From Deinococci bacterium (GTDB lineage: Bacteria > Deinococcota > Deinococci > Deinococcales > Trueperaceae): a stretch of DNA of 64,000 nt. Location: NCBI GenBank assembly GCA_030149325.1, contig JASBRS010000084.1, forward strand, positions 26,760-90,759, in the 5' to 3' direction. The number at the start of each line of letters is the position of its first letter. The first letter of the stretch is position 1. Both the position numbers and the translations under genes were made by a program. The notes under the pieces are model-generated. The model was not told where the DNA came from, made no database searches, and was given only the letters and a program-made list of their open reading frames with translations. Below are positions 40,409-50,924 of this stretch, piece by piece.

Positions 40409-42340
40409 ATGGCCCTGCTCGATGACATCCACACACCCCACGATGTGAAGCGCCTGTCGCGGGATCAGCTCCCGCAACTCGCCGAGGAGCTGCGCGCCGA
40501 GGTGGTGCGTGCCTGCTCGATGGCGGGCGGCCATCTGGCGTCGAGCCTCGGCGCCATCGAGCTCACGGTCGCGCTGCACTACCTCTACGACTCCTCGCGC
40601 GACCGTCTGGTATGGGACGTCGGCCATCAGACCTACGGCCACAAGATCCTCACCGGCCGCCGCGACCGTATCGCCACCATCCGCAAGGAGGGCGGCCTGG
40701 CGGGCTTCACGACCAGCAGCGAGTCCGACCACGACGCCCTGACCGTCGGCCATGCCAGCACCAGCCTGGCGGCGTCGCTCGGCATGGCGCTGTCGCGCGA
40801 CGCGCGTGCCTCCGACTACGACGTGGTCGCGGTCATCGGCGACGGGGCGCTCACCGGGGGCATGGCGCTGGCCGCGCTGAACCAGATCGGACACGTCAAG
40901 CCCCGCATGACCATCGTGCTCAACGACAACGAGATGTCGATCAGTGAGAACGTGGGGGCGTTGAAGCACTACCTGAGTACCTTGCAGGTGCAGGGCTGGT
41001 TCCAGCAGGCGGAGAAGGGCTCGAAGGAGGCGCTCAGCGGGGTCTGGGAGCCGCTGGCCGAGTTCGGCAGCCGCGCCAAGAAGGCGGCGCGCCGGTTCTT
41101 CGATCCCGCCAGCAACAACCCGTTCCACGCCATGGGCCTGCGTTACGTCGGCCCCATCGACGGCCACAACATCCCGCAGTTGCTCTACTACCTCGAGCAC
41201 ATCCGGCGCCTCGACGGCCCGACCATGCTGCACATCGTGACGCGCAAGGGCAAGGGCTACCAGGTCGCCGAGAACGACCCCATCACCTGGCACGGCGCGT
41301 CCTCCTTCGATCTCGACAATCCGGTCGCCGAAGGGAAGGGCTACACCTGGTCCAACGCCTTCGGGGACGCCGCGAGCGCCATGGCGAGCGCGGACGATCG
41401 CGTCTGGGTCATCACGCCCGCCATGCGTGAAGGCAGCGGCCTGGTGGAGTACAGCCAGACCCACCCGCAGCGCTTCATCGACGTGGGCATCGCCGAGGAC
41501 GTGGCAGTCACGGTGGGGGCGGGGCTCGCGCTGCGCGGAGAGAAGCCCATCGTTGCCATCTACAGCACCTTCCTCCAGCGCGGCTTCGATCAGGTGATCC
41601 ACGACGTCGCCCTCGAGAACCTCGACGTGATCTTCGCGGTCGATCGCGCGGGCCTGGTGGGCGGCGACGGCGCGACGCATCAGGGCATCTACGACATGGC
41701 CTACCTGCGGGCCATCCCGAACCTCGCCATCGGCATGCCCCGCGACGCCCAGGAGATGCGCGGCATGCTCAAGGCCGCCTGGGAGCTCGGGGGACCGCGT
41801 GCCATCCGGTGGCCACGCGGCGCCGTGGCCCAGGCCGAGGCGTTGCCCTTCGATCGTTGGCCGTCGCTGACGTGGGGGAGCTGGGACGTCGTCAAGCCCG
41901 GTAGCGAGGTCACCGTCCTCGCCAGCGGACCGACCCTGGCGTACGCCCTGGAGGCCGCCGGTGACGACGAACGCGTGGGCGTCGTCAACGCCCGCTTCGT
42001 CAAGCCCCTCGACGTCGCCATGCTGTCCGAGCTGGCGGAGTCGCAACGGGCGTTGCTCACGGTGGAAGACCACACCGTCGTGGGGGGCCTGGGGTCCGCC
42101 GTCGCCGAGGCGCTCACCGACCTCGGGGCGACGCTCCCGCTGCGCCGTCTGGGCATCCCCGATGTCACCGTCCCGCACGGCAACCCGAGCCATCAGCACG
42201 AGGCTCTGGGGTACGGCCCGAAGGGCATCCGCAAGGTGCTGGCGGAGCTCGGTATCGGAGGCGAGGAGACCGCCTCGGCCGGTCGCGCCTCCGAGCGCGC
42301 CGAGCCGACGGTGACGGTCGTGGCCGACGTCGTGAAGTGA
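40409..42340 (+). CDS. dxs: 1-deoxy-D-xylulose-5-phosphate synthase
   Basis: [75 protein letters not shown]. Confidence 0.97.
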   Translation: MALLDDIHTPHDVKRLSRDQLPQLAEELRAEVVRACSMAGGHLASSLGAIELTVALHYLYDSSRDRLVWDVGHQTYGHKILTGRRDRIATIRKEGGLAGFTTSSESDHDALTVGHASTSLAASLGMALSRDARASDYDVVAVIGDGALTGGMALAALNQIGHVKPRMTIVLNDNEMSISENVGALKHYLSTLQVQGWFQQAEKGSKEALSGVWEPLAEFGSRAKKAARRFFDPASNNPFHAMGLRYVGPIDGHNIPQLLYYLEHIRRLDGPTMLHIVTRKGKGYQVAENDPITWHGASSFDLDNPVAEGKGYTWSNAFGDAASAMASADDRVWVITPAMREGSGLVEYSQTHPQRFIDVGIAEDVAVTVGAGLALRGEKPIVAIYSTFLQRGFDQVIHDVALENLDVIFAVDRAGLVGGDGATHQGIYDMAYLRAIPNLAIGMPRDAQEMRGMLKAAWELGGPRAIRWPRGAVAQAEALPFDRWPSLTWGSWDVVKPGSEVTVLASGPTLAYALEAAGDDERVGVVNARFVKPLDVAMLSELAESQRALLTVEDHTVVGGLGSAVAEALTDLGATLPLRRLGIPDVTVPHGNPSHQHEALGYGPKGIRKVLAELGIGGEETASAGRASERAEPTVTVVADVVK

Positions 42341-42351
42341 CGCCGCTGGCG

Positions 42352-42381
42352 TTGACAGTGCGGCTCGGACCCAGGTATCCT
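42352..42381 (+). promoter_or_regulatory. Sigma70-type promoter of the tRNA cluster
   Basis: TTGACA-18-TATCCT upstream of tRNA-Asp. Confidence 0.75.
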
Positions 42382-42424
42382 ACTCTCCGCCCGGAACGGC
42401 GGAACGGCTGGTCCGGCGATGTAC

Positions 42425-42500
42425 GGAGCGGTAGTGTAGCGGTTAGCATATCTGCCTGTCACGCAGAAGGTCGCGGGTTCAAATCCCGTCCGCTCCGCCA
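42425..42500 (+). tRNA. tRNA-Asp (GTC), CCA encoded
   Basis: Cloverleaf GGAGCGG...CTGTCAC...GGTTCAAATCC...CCGCTCCGCCA. Confidence 0.96.
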
Positions 42501-42543
42501 GCGATCACCGGAGGCGCCCCCTCGCGGGGGCGTTCCGGTTCTC

Positions 42544-42619
42544 GGCCAGGTAGCTCAGTCGGTAGAGCATGCGACTGAAAATCGCAGTGTCGGCAGTTCG
42601 ATTCTGCCCCTGGCCACCA
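42544..42619 (+). tRNA. tRNA-Phe (GAA), CCA encoded
   Basis: GGCCAGG...TGCGA-CTGAAAA-TCGCA...CCTGGCCACCA. Confidence 0.96.
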
Positions 42620-42660
42620 CCGCGGGCCGCGCGCCCGGTCCTCCGGTCCCCCGGAGGCGC

Positions 42661-42735
42661 GCCAAAGTAGCTCAGCGGTAGAGCAGCCGATTCGTAATCG
42701 GCAGGTCGTCGGTTCAAATCCGACCTTTGGCTCCA
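42661..42735 (+). tRNA. tRNA-Thr (CGT), CCA encoded
   Basis: GCCAAAG...GCCGA-TTCGTAA-TCGGC...CTTTGGCTCCA. Confidence 0.96.
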
Positions 42736-42738
42736 GTG

Positions 42739-42770
42739 AGAAGCCCCGTCCGGCACGGGGCTTCTTCTCT
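42739..42770 (+). terminator. Intrinsic terminator of the tRNA cluster
   Basis: AGAAGCCCCGT-CCGGC-ACGGGGCTTCT followed by TCTCT. Confidence 0.88.
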
Positions 42771-42858
42771 AGAGCCGGAGTCGCGGATGCGGACCGAAGG
42801 CTCCGACGGCGGGGGCCCGCGGGCCCCGCAGGCGAGACCACCGCTGCTACACTGCCCC

Positions 42859-43536
42859 GTGCCCGCGGCCCCCAGCGACCCCCGTCCGCCCCGTCTCAAG
42901 GAACCGTTCAACGCGCTCTCGCATCTGCTGGGCGTGATCGTGGCGTCGGTCGGGGGGACCGTGCTGGTCGTCGGCTCGTGGGACGAGCCGTGGCGCGTCG
43001 CGAGCTTCGCGGTGTTCGCCCTGGCGTCCATCGCCCTGTTCACGGCGAGCACTCTGCTCCACGCGGTGCGCGCGGGGCCGCGGCTCGAGTCGCGGCTGCG
43101 GCGTGCCGATCACGCCGCGATCTTCGTGCTCATCGCGGGGAGTTACACCCCCATCACGTTGGTGACGTTGCGGGAGCACGGCTCACCCTGGGGGTGGCCG
43201 CTCTTCGCCGTGGTGTGGGTCCTGGGAGCCGCCGGCGTGCTCTTCAAGCTGGTGTGGTTCACCTCGCCGCGCTGGCTCTCGACGGTGCTGTACCTGGTGC
43301 TGGGTTGGATGGCGGTGATGGCGATCGGGCCGCTGGTGCGGGCGCTGGCGCCCGGCGGGGTGGCGCTGTTGATCGCCGGAGGTTTGCTGTACTCGTTGGG
43401 AGCCGTCATCTACGCGCGCAAACGCCCGGACTGGGCGCCGCGAACGGTGGGTTACCACGGGATCTGGCACCTGTTCGTGCTGGCCGGCTGGGGGTGCCAC
43501 CTCGCGCTCATGCTGGCCTACGTGCTGCCACGTTGA
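42859..43536 (+). CDS. Hemolysin III/YqfA family membrane protein
   Basis: EPFNALSHLLGV; SYTPITLVTL; multi-TM; GYHGIWHLFVLAG. Confidence 0.92.
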   Translation: MPAAPSDPRPPRLKEPFNALSHLLGVIVASVGGTVLVVGSWDEPWRVASFAVFALASIALFTASTLLHAVRAGPRLESRLRRADHAAIFVLIAGSYTPITLVTLREHGSPWGWPLFAVVWVLGAAGVLFKLVWFTSPRWLSTVLYLVLGWMAVMAIGPLVRALAPGGVALLIAGGLLYSLGAVIYARKRPDWAPRTVGYHGIWHLFVLAGWGCHLALMLAYVLPR

Positions 43537-43567
43537 AGGGCGCGGCGGGTGGGTCCCGCCGCGCCCT
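43537..43567. terminator. Bidirectional terminator between convergent genes
   Basis: Perfect 13-bp stem AGGGCGCGGCGGG-TGGGT-CCCGCCGCGCCCT between the hemolysin III and V-ATPase K stops. Confidence 0.8.
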
Positions 43568-43589
43568 CGCGGGCTACCGGTGTCGACGC

Positions 43590-44060
43590 CTACAGCGTCG
43601 CGGTGATGAACACCAGCACGAAGATCGCGACCGTCTCCACGACGCCGATCGCCATGAGGTAGTTGCCGAAGCCCTGCCCGGTCTCACCGAGGGCGTCGGA
43701 GGCGGCGGCCCCGACGCGCCCCTGCATGTAGGCGGAGGCGCCCATGGCCAGCCCACCGAAGACGCCCAGAGCGAGCATCGCCGGCCAGGCGACGGTGGTG
43801 TTGGCGCTGAGGGCCGACGACACCGCGCGGACGACGGCGTTCATCAGGATCATGCCGTAGATCGTCTGCGAGAGCGGGGCTCCCACGAAGGTGATGAGGA
43901 TGAAGGGGGCGGCCTTGTTCTGGGCGTAGGCGCGCTTCCAAGCGCCGACCGCGGCCATGCCGGCGGTACCGGTTCCGAACGCCGAGCCCAGCGCTGCGAG
44001 GCCCAGGACCGTCGCGCCTCCAGCACGTCCCAAGGCGGCCATCAATACGGGATCCATCAA
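43590..44060 (-). CDS. atpK: V-type ATPase subunit K (proteolipid, double hairpin)
   Basis: Four TM segments in two hairpins; APLSQTIYGMIL (TM2), MQGRVGAAA (TM3), VVETVAIFVLVF (TM4 Glu). Confidence 0.93.
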   Translation of the reverse strand: MMDPVLMAALGRAGGATVLGLAALGSAFGTGTAGMAAVGAWKRAYAQNKAAPFILITFVGAPLSQTIYGMILMNAVVRAVSSALSANTTVAWPAMLALGVFGGLAMGASAYMQGRVGAAASDALGETGQGFGNYLMAIGVVETVAIFVLVFITATL

Positions 44061-44082
44061 GCTCCTCCTCCATGACGGGGGC

Positions 44083-45885
44083 TCACGCCCCGTCCTTCTG
44101 ACGTTGTGCGTGCGCGAAGGGCCGGTACGGACGTCCGGTCCACTCCATGCCGAGGTGGCTGGCGAACTCCAGCATGTTCAGGCGGACGCCGTGGACCAGC
44201 ACGCCCATGGTGGCCAGCAGGATGTTCAGCGTGTGCCCGAAGAACAGGACCAGCGCCGCGACGGCGCCGGCGACGATGCCGCCCGATCCTCCGACGGCCA
44301 TCTGGTTGAAGGCCTCCGCGATGGCGAAGGTCGCTGCGCCGACGGCGAACAGGCGGACATACGAGACGAGATCGACGAAGTTGCTGACGAGACTGAGCGG
44401 CAGCATGACGTGGTTGAACCACTCCGACTTGAGCGCCTTCGGCGGCGTCATGAACGCGACGATCAGCAGGACCCCGAGCCCCAGCGCGTAGAGCATGAGG
44501 TGCGGGAAGGGGGCACCCAGCACCATCGCGCGGGCGAGGAAGAACATAGTCCAGGTGGAGAGGATCCAGCCGACCTGGGCCAACGCTCGCGGCGACGGGA
44601 AGAAGCGCACCACGTTCCAGCCGTGGGCCACCGTGAGGTGCACGGCTCCGATCAGGAAGCTCAGCAGGATCATGTGATTCGGGTCGGCGAGCCAGGTGAC
44701 CTGCACCGCGCGCAGCGGGTGCGGCAGCAGCGCGATCCCGAAGTAACTCCCGGTCAGAACGCCCCATACGATGGTGCAGACGCTCATGATCCGGAGGAGC
44801 GAGAACATGGTCCGAGGGGCCTTGGGCATGCGCCAGCGCCCCAGCTCCGTGAGCGCGAGGAAGATCAGGCCGTACCCTGCGTCCCCCACGATCATCGCGA
44901 AGAACAGGCTCATGAACAACAGGAAGGGAACGCTCACGTCCACCTGGTCGTAGCCGGGGAGCACCCCGGTGAAGGAGAACAGGGCGCGGATCGGCTTCAC
45001 CCAGGCCGGGATGGTGATCTCGATCGGCGTCTCGCTGGGGTTTTCGACGTCCTCGACGACCAGACCCCAGCCGTTCGCCTGCGCGGTCCGCTCGACCGAG
45101 GCCAGCCGCGGTGCGGGGCAGTAGCCCCGGACCACCGCCAGCGGCCCCGCCAGCGCGCTGGCGGCCCGGGCCTCCTCGAAGGCGAGCCCGTCCTCGGCCG
45201 CGGGCAGGGCGTCCTCGAGCCTCGGGCGGGCGGCCGCCAGCCCGCCCAGCTCGACGGCTGCCGCGCGCCGCTCGTCGGCGAGCCTCTGCAGACGGCGATG
45301 CAGGGCGGCGGGGCCGACCTTCGGCAGCGCGATCTCCTCGGGGGCGCCGGCGCCGGCGCCGGTCTCGATGGCTTCCAGCGCGGCCAGCGGACCGACGAGC
45401 GCCACGATGCGCTCGCGGCCGTCGCGCCCGAGTTCTTGGAGGGCCACCTCGCCGGGAAGATCGGCGGACCAACGCGACGATGCGCGCAGGAGCCGGACGC
45501 CCAACCCGTGCTCGGCGAGCCGCGCCAGCGCCGCGGGGTCGAAGTCGCCCAGGGGCGACAGCCGGGCGAGCTCACGCTGCAGCTCGCCGATCTCGGCGTC
45601 GATCACCTCCAGGCGCTCCGCGAGCCTGGCGGTGCGCGCGACCACCTCGGCCACCTCGAGCCTGCGGGCGTCCGCGGGCGTAGGGGAGGGGGCCTCCACC
45701 CCCTGCAGCACCTCCGTGGCGTGCCGCAACCCCTCGAGCCGGGCACGCGCACCGGCGACGCCCTGGCTCTCGCCGACCTGCTCGGACGCCAGGTGGAGCA
45801 CCCCGAGGTCCTGGAGCTGGGCCAGCGAGGCCTCGTGATGGCTCCGGAGCATCACCACGGTGACCCGCTTCATCGGCACGATCAT
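44083..45885 (-). CDS. atpI: V-type ATPase subunit I
   Basis: [33 protein letters not shown]-terminus; multi-TM C-terminal half (LFFAMIVGDAGYGLIFL, SYVRLFAVGAA). Confidence 0.95.
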   Translation of the reverse strand: MIVPMKRVTVVMLRSHHEASLAQLQDLGVLHLASEQVGESQGVAGARARLEGLRHATEVLQGVEAPSPTPADARRLEVAEVVARTARLAERLEVIDAEIGELQRELARLSPLGDFDPAALARLAEHGLGVRLLRASSRWSADLPGEVALQELGRDGRERIVALVGPLAALEAIETGAGAGAPEEIALPKVGPAALHRRLQRLADERRAAAVELGGLAAARPRLEDALPAAEDGLAFEEARAASALAGPLAVVRGYCPAPRLASVERTAQANGWGLVVEDVENPSETPIEITIPAWVKPIRALFSFTGVLPGYDQVDVSVPFLLFMSLFFAMIVGDAGYGLIFLALTELGRWRMPKAPRTMFSLLRIMSVCTIVWGVLTGSYFGIALLPHPLRAVQVTWLADPNHMILLSFLIGAVHLTVAHGWNVVRFFPSPRALAQVGWILSTWTMFFLARAMVLGAPFPHLMLYALGLGVLLIVAFMTPPKALKSEWFNHVMLPLSLVSNFVDLVSYVRLFAVGAATFAIAEAFNQMAVGGSGGIVAGAVAALVLFFGHTLNILLATMGVLVHGVRLNMLEFASHLGMEWTGRPYRPFAHAQRQKDGA

Positions 45886-46487
45886 GTCGCCACCTCGCGC
45901 TCCAGCGCCTTCGCCTTGGCGATCTTGGCGCGGACCACCTCGGCCGCCTGCTGGTCGCCCAGCGCGATGCGGATGAAACGGATGGCACGCTCGGCCTCGG
46001 GGATCTTGACCTTCTCGAAGAGGTTGACGCGTTGCGACGTGACACGGAGCTCATCGGCCAACCGTCGGTGCTGTTCGGCCAGCACGCGCCGCCGCATTCG
46101 CAGGCGAGCGAGCGTCTCGCACGCCAGCACGGCGTCGTCGATGAAGGCGGGGGTGGCGTGCAGGTCGGGCGGGCTGCGGCGGAAGGTGAGGGCCTCCAAC
46201 ACCGGCACGTCGACGCCCGCCACGTTGGTCGTGCTGGTGCGGACCTCGCTCACCGCCAGGTGCTCGAGCAGCGGGGGCTCGTCGGCCAGGAGCGCGATCC
46301 ACGGCTCCAGGGCCGCCTCGGCCGCAGCCAGATCGGCGTCGGCCCGACGTTGCTCGCTCTCGACGCGCCGAACCTCCATCTGCAACTGGCGCTTCTTGAG
46401 CTGGAGGGTCGGCAGGTAGCGCCGGAAGCGGCCGAGGGCGTCACGCTGCCGCTTGAGCTCCTGCTTGCTGGCCCGGACGCGGCTCAA
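45882..46487 (-). CDS. atpD: V-type ATPase subunit D
   Basis: Coiled-coil [29 protein letters not shown]...[34 protein letters not shown] start overlapping the B stop. Confidence 0.93.
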   Translation of the reverse strand: MSRVRASKQELKRQRDALGRFRRYLPTLQLKKRQLQMEVRRVESEQRRADADLAAAEAALEPWIALLADEPPLLEHLAVSEVRTSTTNVAGVDVPVLEALTFRRSPPDLHATPAFIDDAVLACETLARLRMRRRVLAEQHRRLADELRVTSQRVNLFEKVKIPEAERAIRFIRIALGDQQAAEVVRAKIAKAKALEREVAT

Positions 46488-47812
46488 TCGGCAACCTCCG
46501 GAACGCGGTCGGCGTTCGGATCGCGCGGCCAGTGACGCTCGATCAAGGCGCTGGACAAGCCGGTCTGGGGGGGCTCGAAGCACTCGGCGAGGATGCTCCA
46601 CCCCTCGTCGAGCGCCTCCTCCAGCGGCAGGTGCAGCTCGAGGCTCATCAAGCGGTCTTCGAAGGCGCTGCCGTAGCGCAGCAGCTGCTCGTCCCAGCGA
46701 CTCATGCTGAAGCCCATCGCCTGCTTCTCGAGGGTCTCCCGGTAGGCGGCGTAGAGCTGGATCATGCCGTTCATGAGGTCGCGGTGGTCGTCGCGGGTCC
46801 GCCCGTTGACGAGCTGCTTCAGGCGGCTCAGGCTGCCGAACGGCTCGATGCGGCCGCCGCGCAGGTAGAGCTGCCCCTCGGTGATGTAGCCGGTGTTGTC
46901 GGGCACCGGGTGGGTGACGTCGTCGCCGGGCATGGTGGTGGCCGCCAGGATGGTGATGGAGCCGGCCCCCTCGAAATCGACCGCCTTCTCGTAGCGGGCG
47001 GCGAGCTGGCTGTAGAGATCGCCCGGATAGCCGCGGTTCGACGGGATCTGCTCCATCGTGATCGCGACCTCCTTGAGGGCGTCGGCGAAGTTGGTCATGT
47101 CGGTGAGCAGCACCAGCACCCGCCGACCCTCCAGCGCGAAGCGCTCGGCCACGGCCAGAGCGAGGTCGGGGACGAGCAGGCACTCGACGACGGGGTCGGC
47201 GGCGGTGTGCACGAACATCACGGTGCGGACACTGGCACCGGCGCCATCGAGCGTCTCGCGGAAAGCCAGGTAGTCGTCGTGCTTGAGTCCCATGCCCCCG
47301 AGCACGATCACGTCGACCTCGGCCTGGAGGGCGATGCGCGCCAGGAGCTCGTTGGAGGGCTCGCCGGCGGCAGCGAAGATGGGCAGCTTCTGGCTCTCCA
47401 CCAGGGTGTTGAAGACGTCGATCATGGGGATGCCGGTACGCACCATGCGGCGCGGGATGACGCGCTTCGCCGGGTTCACGGAGGGTCCGCCCACCTGGAT
47501 CGGCTCGGCCTCCACCTCCGGCCTGCGGTCGCGCGGGCGCCCGGCCCCGTCGAAGACGCGGCCCAGCAGGGCCTCGGAGAACGGGACCTGGACGGGGCGG
47601 CCCAGGAAGCGCACGTGGGCGTCGGTGGGGATGCCGCGGCTGCCGGCGAACACCTGCAGCGTGGCGCGGTCCCCCTCGACCTTGATGACCTGGGCCAGGG
47701 AGCTGCCGTTGGGCCAACGGACCTCGGCCAGCTCGCGGTAGGTGGCGTCGTTGGCGCGCACGGTGACGACGTTGCCGGCGATGCGCTCGACCTCGGTGTA
47801 GACCTTACGCAT
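46484..47812 (-). CDS. atpB: V-type ATPase subunit B
   Basis: [51 protein letters not shown]. Confidence 0.96.
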   Translation of the reverse strand: MRKVYTEVERIAGNVVTVRANDATYRELAEVRWPNGSSLAQVIKVEGDRATLQVFAGSRGIPTDAHVRFLGRPVQVPFSEALLGRVFDGAGRPRDRRPEVEAEPIQVGGPSVNPAKRVIPRRMVRTGIPMIDVFNTLVESQKLPIFAAAGEPSNELLARIALQAEVDVIVLGGMGLKHDDYLAFRETLDGAGASVRTVMFVHTAADPVVECLLVPDLALAVAERFALEGRRVLVLLTDMTNFADALKEVAITMEQIPSNRGYPGDLYSQLAARYEKAVDFEGAGSITILAATTMPGDDVTHPVPDNTGYITEGQLYLRGGRIEPFGSLSRLKQLVNGRTRDDHRDLMNGMIQLYAAYRETLEKQAMGFSMSRWDEQLLRYGSAFEDRLMSLELHLPLEEALDEGWSILAECFEPPQTGLSSALIERHWPRDPNADRVPEVAD

Positions 47813-49535
47813 CGCTGCTCACCCCTTCCACCCGCTGGCTCAGCTCGGCCTCGAGCTCGGCGAAGCGGGGGTCGTCCATCCGCACCAGGTTCCACTCCTT
47901 GGTGACCTGCGTCAGTTCCTGGAAGAAGCGCCGCGCGGCGTCCTTGTCGGGGAACGTCATGCGGGTGCGCAGCACCCCCGCCAGGCGCCCGAAGACGTGG
48001 CGCTGGCGGTCGGCGCCGCTGGCGGCGTCGACCTCGTCGAAGGCGTTCTGTTGCAGGTAGGCGGCGTCGAGGTACTCCGCCTTGAGGTAGGTCACGTAGT
48101 CGGAGATGGCGGTGCCCTCCTCGCCGACCACCTTCATCATCTGATCGACCTCGTGCCCGGACCTGAGCACCTCGCGACCTACCGCGACGTCGTCGGGGTC
48201 GGCGACGCCGTGGTAGCGGCTCCAGCTATCGAGGGGATCGACGGCGGGGTAGCGGCGCGCGTCGGAGCGGGCGCGGGAGAGTCCGTGGAAGGCGCCCACC
48301 ACCTTGAGGGTGGCCTGCGTCACCGGCTCCTCGAAGTTCCCGCCGGCCGGGCTGACGGCGCCACCGATGGTGACCGAGCCGGTGCTCCCGTCGTTGAGGC
48401 GGACCACGCCGCCGCGCTCGTAGAAGCCGGCGATGACCGACTCGAGGTAGGCGGGGAAGGCCTCCTCCCCGGGGATCTCCTCGAGGCGACCGGAGATCTC
48501 GCGCAGCGCCTGGGCCCAACGCGAGGTGGAGTCGGCCAGCAGCAGCACGTTGAGCCCCATCTGGCGGTAGTACTCGGCGACCGTCACGGCCGTGTAGACG
48601 CTGGCCTCGCGCGACGCCACCGGCATCGAGCTGGTGTTGACGATGATCAGGGTGCGCTCCATCAGACTGCGCCCGGTGCGAGGGTCCGTGAGCTCGGGGA
48701 ACTCGCGGAGGGTCTCCACCACCTCGCCGGCGCGCTCGCCGCAGGCCGCGATGATGACGATGTCGACGTCGGCGTGCCGGCTGGTGATCTGCTGGAGGAC
48801 CGTCTTGCCGGCGCCGAACGGTCCGGGGATGCAGTAGGTGCCGCCGAGGGCGACCGGGAACAGGGTGTCCAGGATGCGGACCTTGGTCACCAGCGGTTCC
48901 TGCGGGCGGAGCCGTTCGCGGTAGGCGCGGATGGGGACCTTCACGGGCCAGCGCTGGACCATGGTCACCTGGCGTTCCCGCCCGGCCTCGTCCTGCAGGG
49001 TCGCGATGGTGTCGTCGATGCGGTACTCGCCGGCCGGCGCGAGCCAGGCGACGGTCCACCGCCCGTTGAGATCGAAGGGCGCCATGATCCTGTGCTGGAC
49101 CGCGTTCTCGGGCACGATGCCGAGGCTGTCGCCCCCACGCACCCTGGCCCCGACCTCGGTCGCCGGTGTGAACGCCCAGCGCTGGTCGCGCTCGAGGGGG
49201 CTCAGGTAGACACCGCGCCGAAGGAAGAAGCCCGCCGCTTCGGCGAGCTCCGGGAGGGGGTTCTGCAGTCCGTCGAAGATGCGCCCGAGGAGCCCGGGCC
49301 CGAGCTCCGCGGTGAGGAGTTCCCCGGTGAACTCCACCGGGCCCCCCACGTAGAGGCCGGTGGTGTCCTCGAACACCTGCAGGTCGGCGTAGTGCCCACG
49401 GACACGGATGAGCTCCGCCTTGAGGCGCAGGTCGCCGAGCATCGCGTAGCCGACCTCGTTCTGGATCACCGGCTTCTCGAACGCCACGGTGAGAAGGTTG
49501 CCGTTGACCGAGACGATGTGACCGACGTTAGGCAT
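47805..49535 (-). CDS. atpA: V-type ATPase catalytic subunit A
   Basis: [18 protein letters not shown]-loop; [31 protein letters not shown]. Confidence 0.97.
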   Translation of the reverse strand: MPNVGHIVSVNGNLLTVAFEKPVIQNEVGYAMLGDLRLKAELIRVRGHYADLQVFEDTTGLYVGGPVEFTGELLTAELGPGLLGRIFDGLQNPLPELAEAAGFFLRRGVYLSPLERDQRWAFTPATEVGARVRGGDSLGIVPENAVQHRIMAPFDLNGRWTVAWLAPAGEYRIDDTIATLQDEAGRERQVTMVQRWPVKVPIRAYRERLRPQEPLVTKVRILDTLFPVALGGTYCIPGPFGAGKTVLQQITSRHADVDIVIIAACGERAGEVVETLREFPELTDPRTGRSLMERTLIIVNTSSMPVASREASVYTAVTVAEYYRQMGLNVLLLADSTSRWAQALREISGRLEEIPGEEAFPAYLESVIAGFYERGGVVRLNDGSTGSVTIGGAVSPAGGNFEEPVTQATLKVVGAFHGLSRARSDARRYPAVDPLDSWSRYHGVADPDDVAVGREVLRSGHEVDQMMKVVGEEGTAISDYVTYLKAEYLDAAYLQQNAFDEVDAASGADRQRHVFGRLAGVLRTRMTFPDKDAARRFFQELTQVTKEWNLVRMDDPRFAELEAELSQRVEGVSSDA

Positions 49536-50061
49536 GGTGGGCCTCGAGTCCGTTCAGGACGCTGTGCAAGTGGCGCGACCCGGCGTCGGGAAGGCGCCGG
49601 GACCAGGCCGCAGCGAGGCGCAGGCGCTGGGCGTAGGCGAAGAGCGCGGCGTAGCCCCACGGCACCACACCCGCGAGGTCGTCGAGCAGGCGCCAGCGCA
49701 GGTCATCGAGGGCCCGCTCGCGCTGCAGCGGGTCGGGCGCCTCGAAGGCGTGGGCTACACCGGCCTCGATGTCCACGCGGAACGCCGCATGCTCGTGTTG
49801 GTCGGTGTCCGAGGGGAGTTGCCAGGTGGCGGCGCGGCGCCGCGCCACGGCGTTGCGGAGCTGGCGCTCGCCGTCGAGCCAGAGGCGGGCGACATCGCCC
49901 ACGTCACCGGCTGTCGAGGCGGCGGGCGCAGGGTGCTCGAGGGCGGCACAGGCGGCCTCGCCGAGGTAGGGCCGACAACGCTCGGCGAGCGCCGCGACCG
50001 TCAGCGGCGGTTCGTCACCGAGGGAGAAGGAGGGCAGACTGGAGAGGAGGAAGGCGTACAC
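49528..50061 (-). CDS. DUF2764-like V-ATPase operon protein
   Basis: N-terminus MYAFLLSSLPSFSLGDEPPLTVAALAERCRPYL; helical; located between subunits E and A as in spirochaete/chlamydia V-ATPase operons. Confidence 0.7.
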   Translation of the reverse strand: MYAFLLSSLPSFSLGDEPPLTVAALAERCRPYLGEAACAALEHPAPAASTAGDVGDVARLWLDGERQLRNAVARRRAATWQLPSDTDQHEHAAFRVDIEAGVAHAFEAPDPLQRERALDDLRWRLLDDLAGVVPWGYAALFAYAQRLRLAAAWSRRLPDAGSRHLHSVLNGLEAHHA

Positions 50062-50083
50062 GTAGGCGTCCTGCCTCGGCCCG

Positions 50084-50707
50084 CTAGGCCGACGCCGCGC
50101 TCGCGCCTGCGAGCACGGCCGCGAGTTCGGGCCTGAGCATGTCGGCCAGGGCCGCCGCGATGGCTTGCAACGTGAAGTCGTGCTCCACGTGGTCCCCCGT
50201 CATCGAAACCCGGAAGCCCTTGTCGATGTCGCGCCCCAGGCGGATGTCGATACCCTCGCCGAGCTTCTGCCGGTACTCGTCGGCGTAGAAGCGGGCGAGC
50301 TTCTCGCGGTCCTTGTCGCCCAGGAGCACGCTCATCCGGCGTTCCGGGCCGCTGCGCCGGGCGTAGGCCTCGGCCATCACCAGCAGCATGTCCCGCAGGG
50401 TCTCGGGCGTCAGCGCTTCCGCCAGCGAGTCGTGGACCAGGGCCATCACGACGTCCTCGACGCCGCGTTGGACCGCCATCAAGAGGTCGCGGCCGGCCTG
50501 CTCGAGGGCCTTCTCCCCGCGTTCACGGGAGAGCTCGGCATCGCGCTCGGCCTGGCTACGGATGCGTTGAGCTTCGCTGTTCGCGGCTTGCAGACGCCTC
50601 GCGGCTTCGGCTTCGGCCTCGGCGAGGACGGCATCGGCGCGGGCTTGCGCCTCGTCGACCACCTCGCCTTGCAGCTTGTCGATCAGGGATTGCAGGGCTT
50701 CGGGCAT
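50084..50707 (-). CDS. atpE: V-type ATPase subunit E
   Basis: Ala/Glu/Arg-rich coiled-coil N-terminal half; position upstream of DUF2764-A-B-D-I-K. Confidence 0.85.
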   Translation of the reverse strand: MPEALQSLIDKLQGEVVDEAQARADAVLAEAEAEAARRLQAANSEAQRIRSQAERDAELSRERGEKALEQAGRDLLMAVQRGVEDVVMALVHDSLAEALTPETLRDMLLVMAEAYARRSGPERRMSVLLGDKDREKLARFYADEYRQKLGEGIDIRLGRDIDKGFRVSMTGDHVEHDFTLQAIAAALADMLRPELAAVLAGASAASA

Positions 50708-50924
50708 GGGGCCCCCTTACGAACTCGGCGACCGGGCGAAGAGGTTCCTCAGGTCGCGCACGTGGTCCGTGCTCTGCCGTGAGGGCGGTCTCCGCCGGGT
50801 CGCCGGTGACGTACCGATCAATCTCGTTCCACTTGTAACATTTCCGCGCCCCCGAGGGTCGGGTTCCGAGCCGTCCTGCAGGGGCCACCCGGGCCCTCCC
50901 GGGGAGGTGCGCGGCGAGGCAGGG

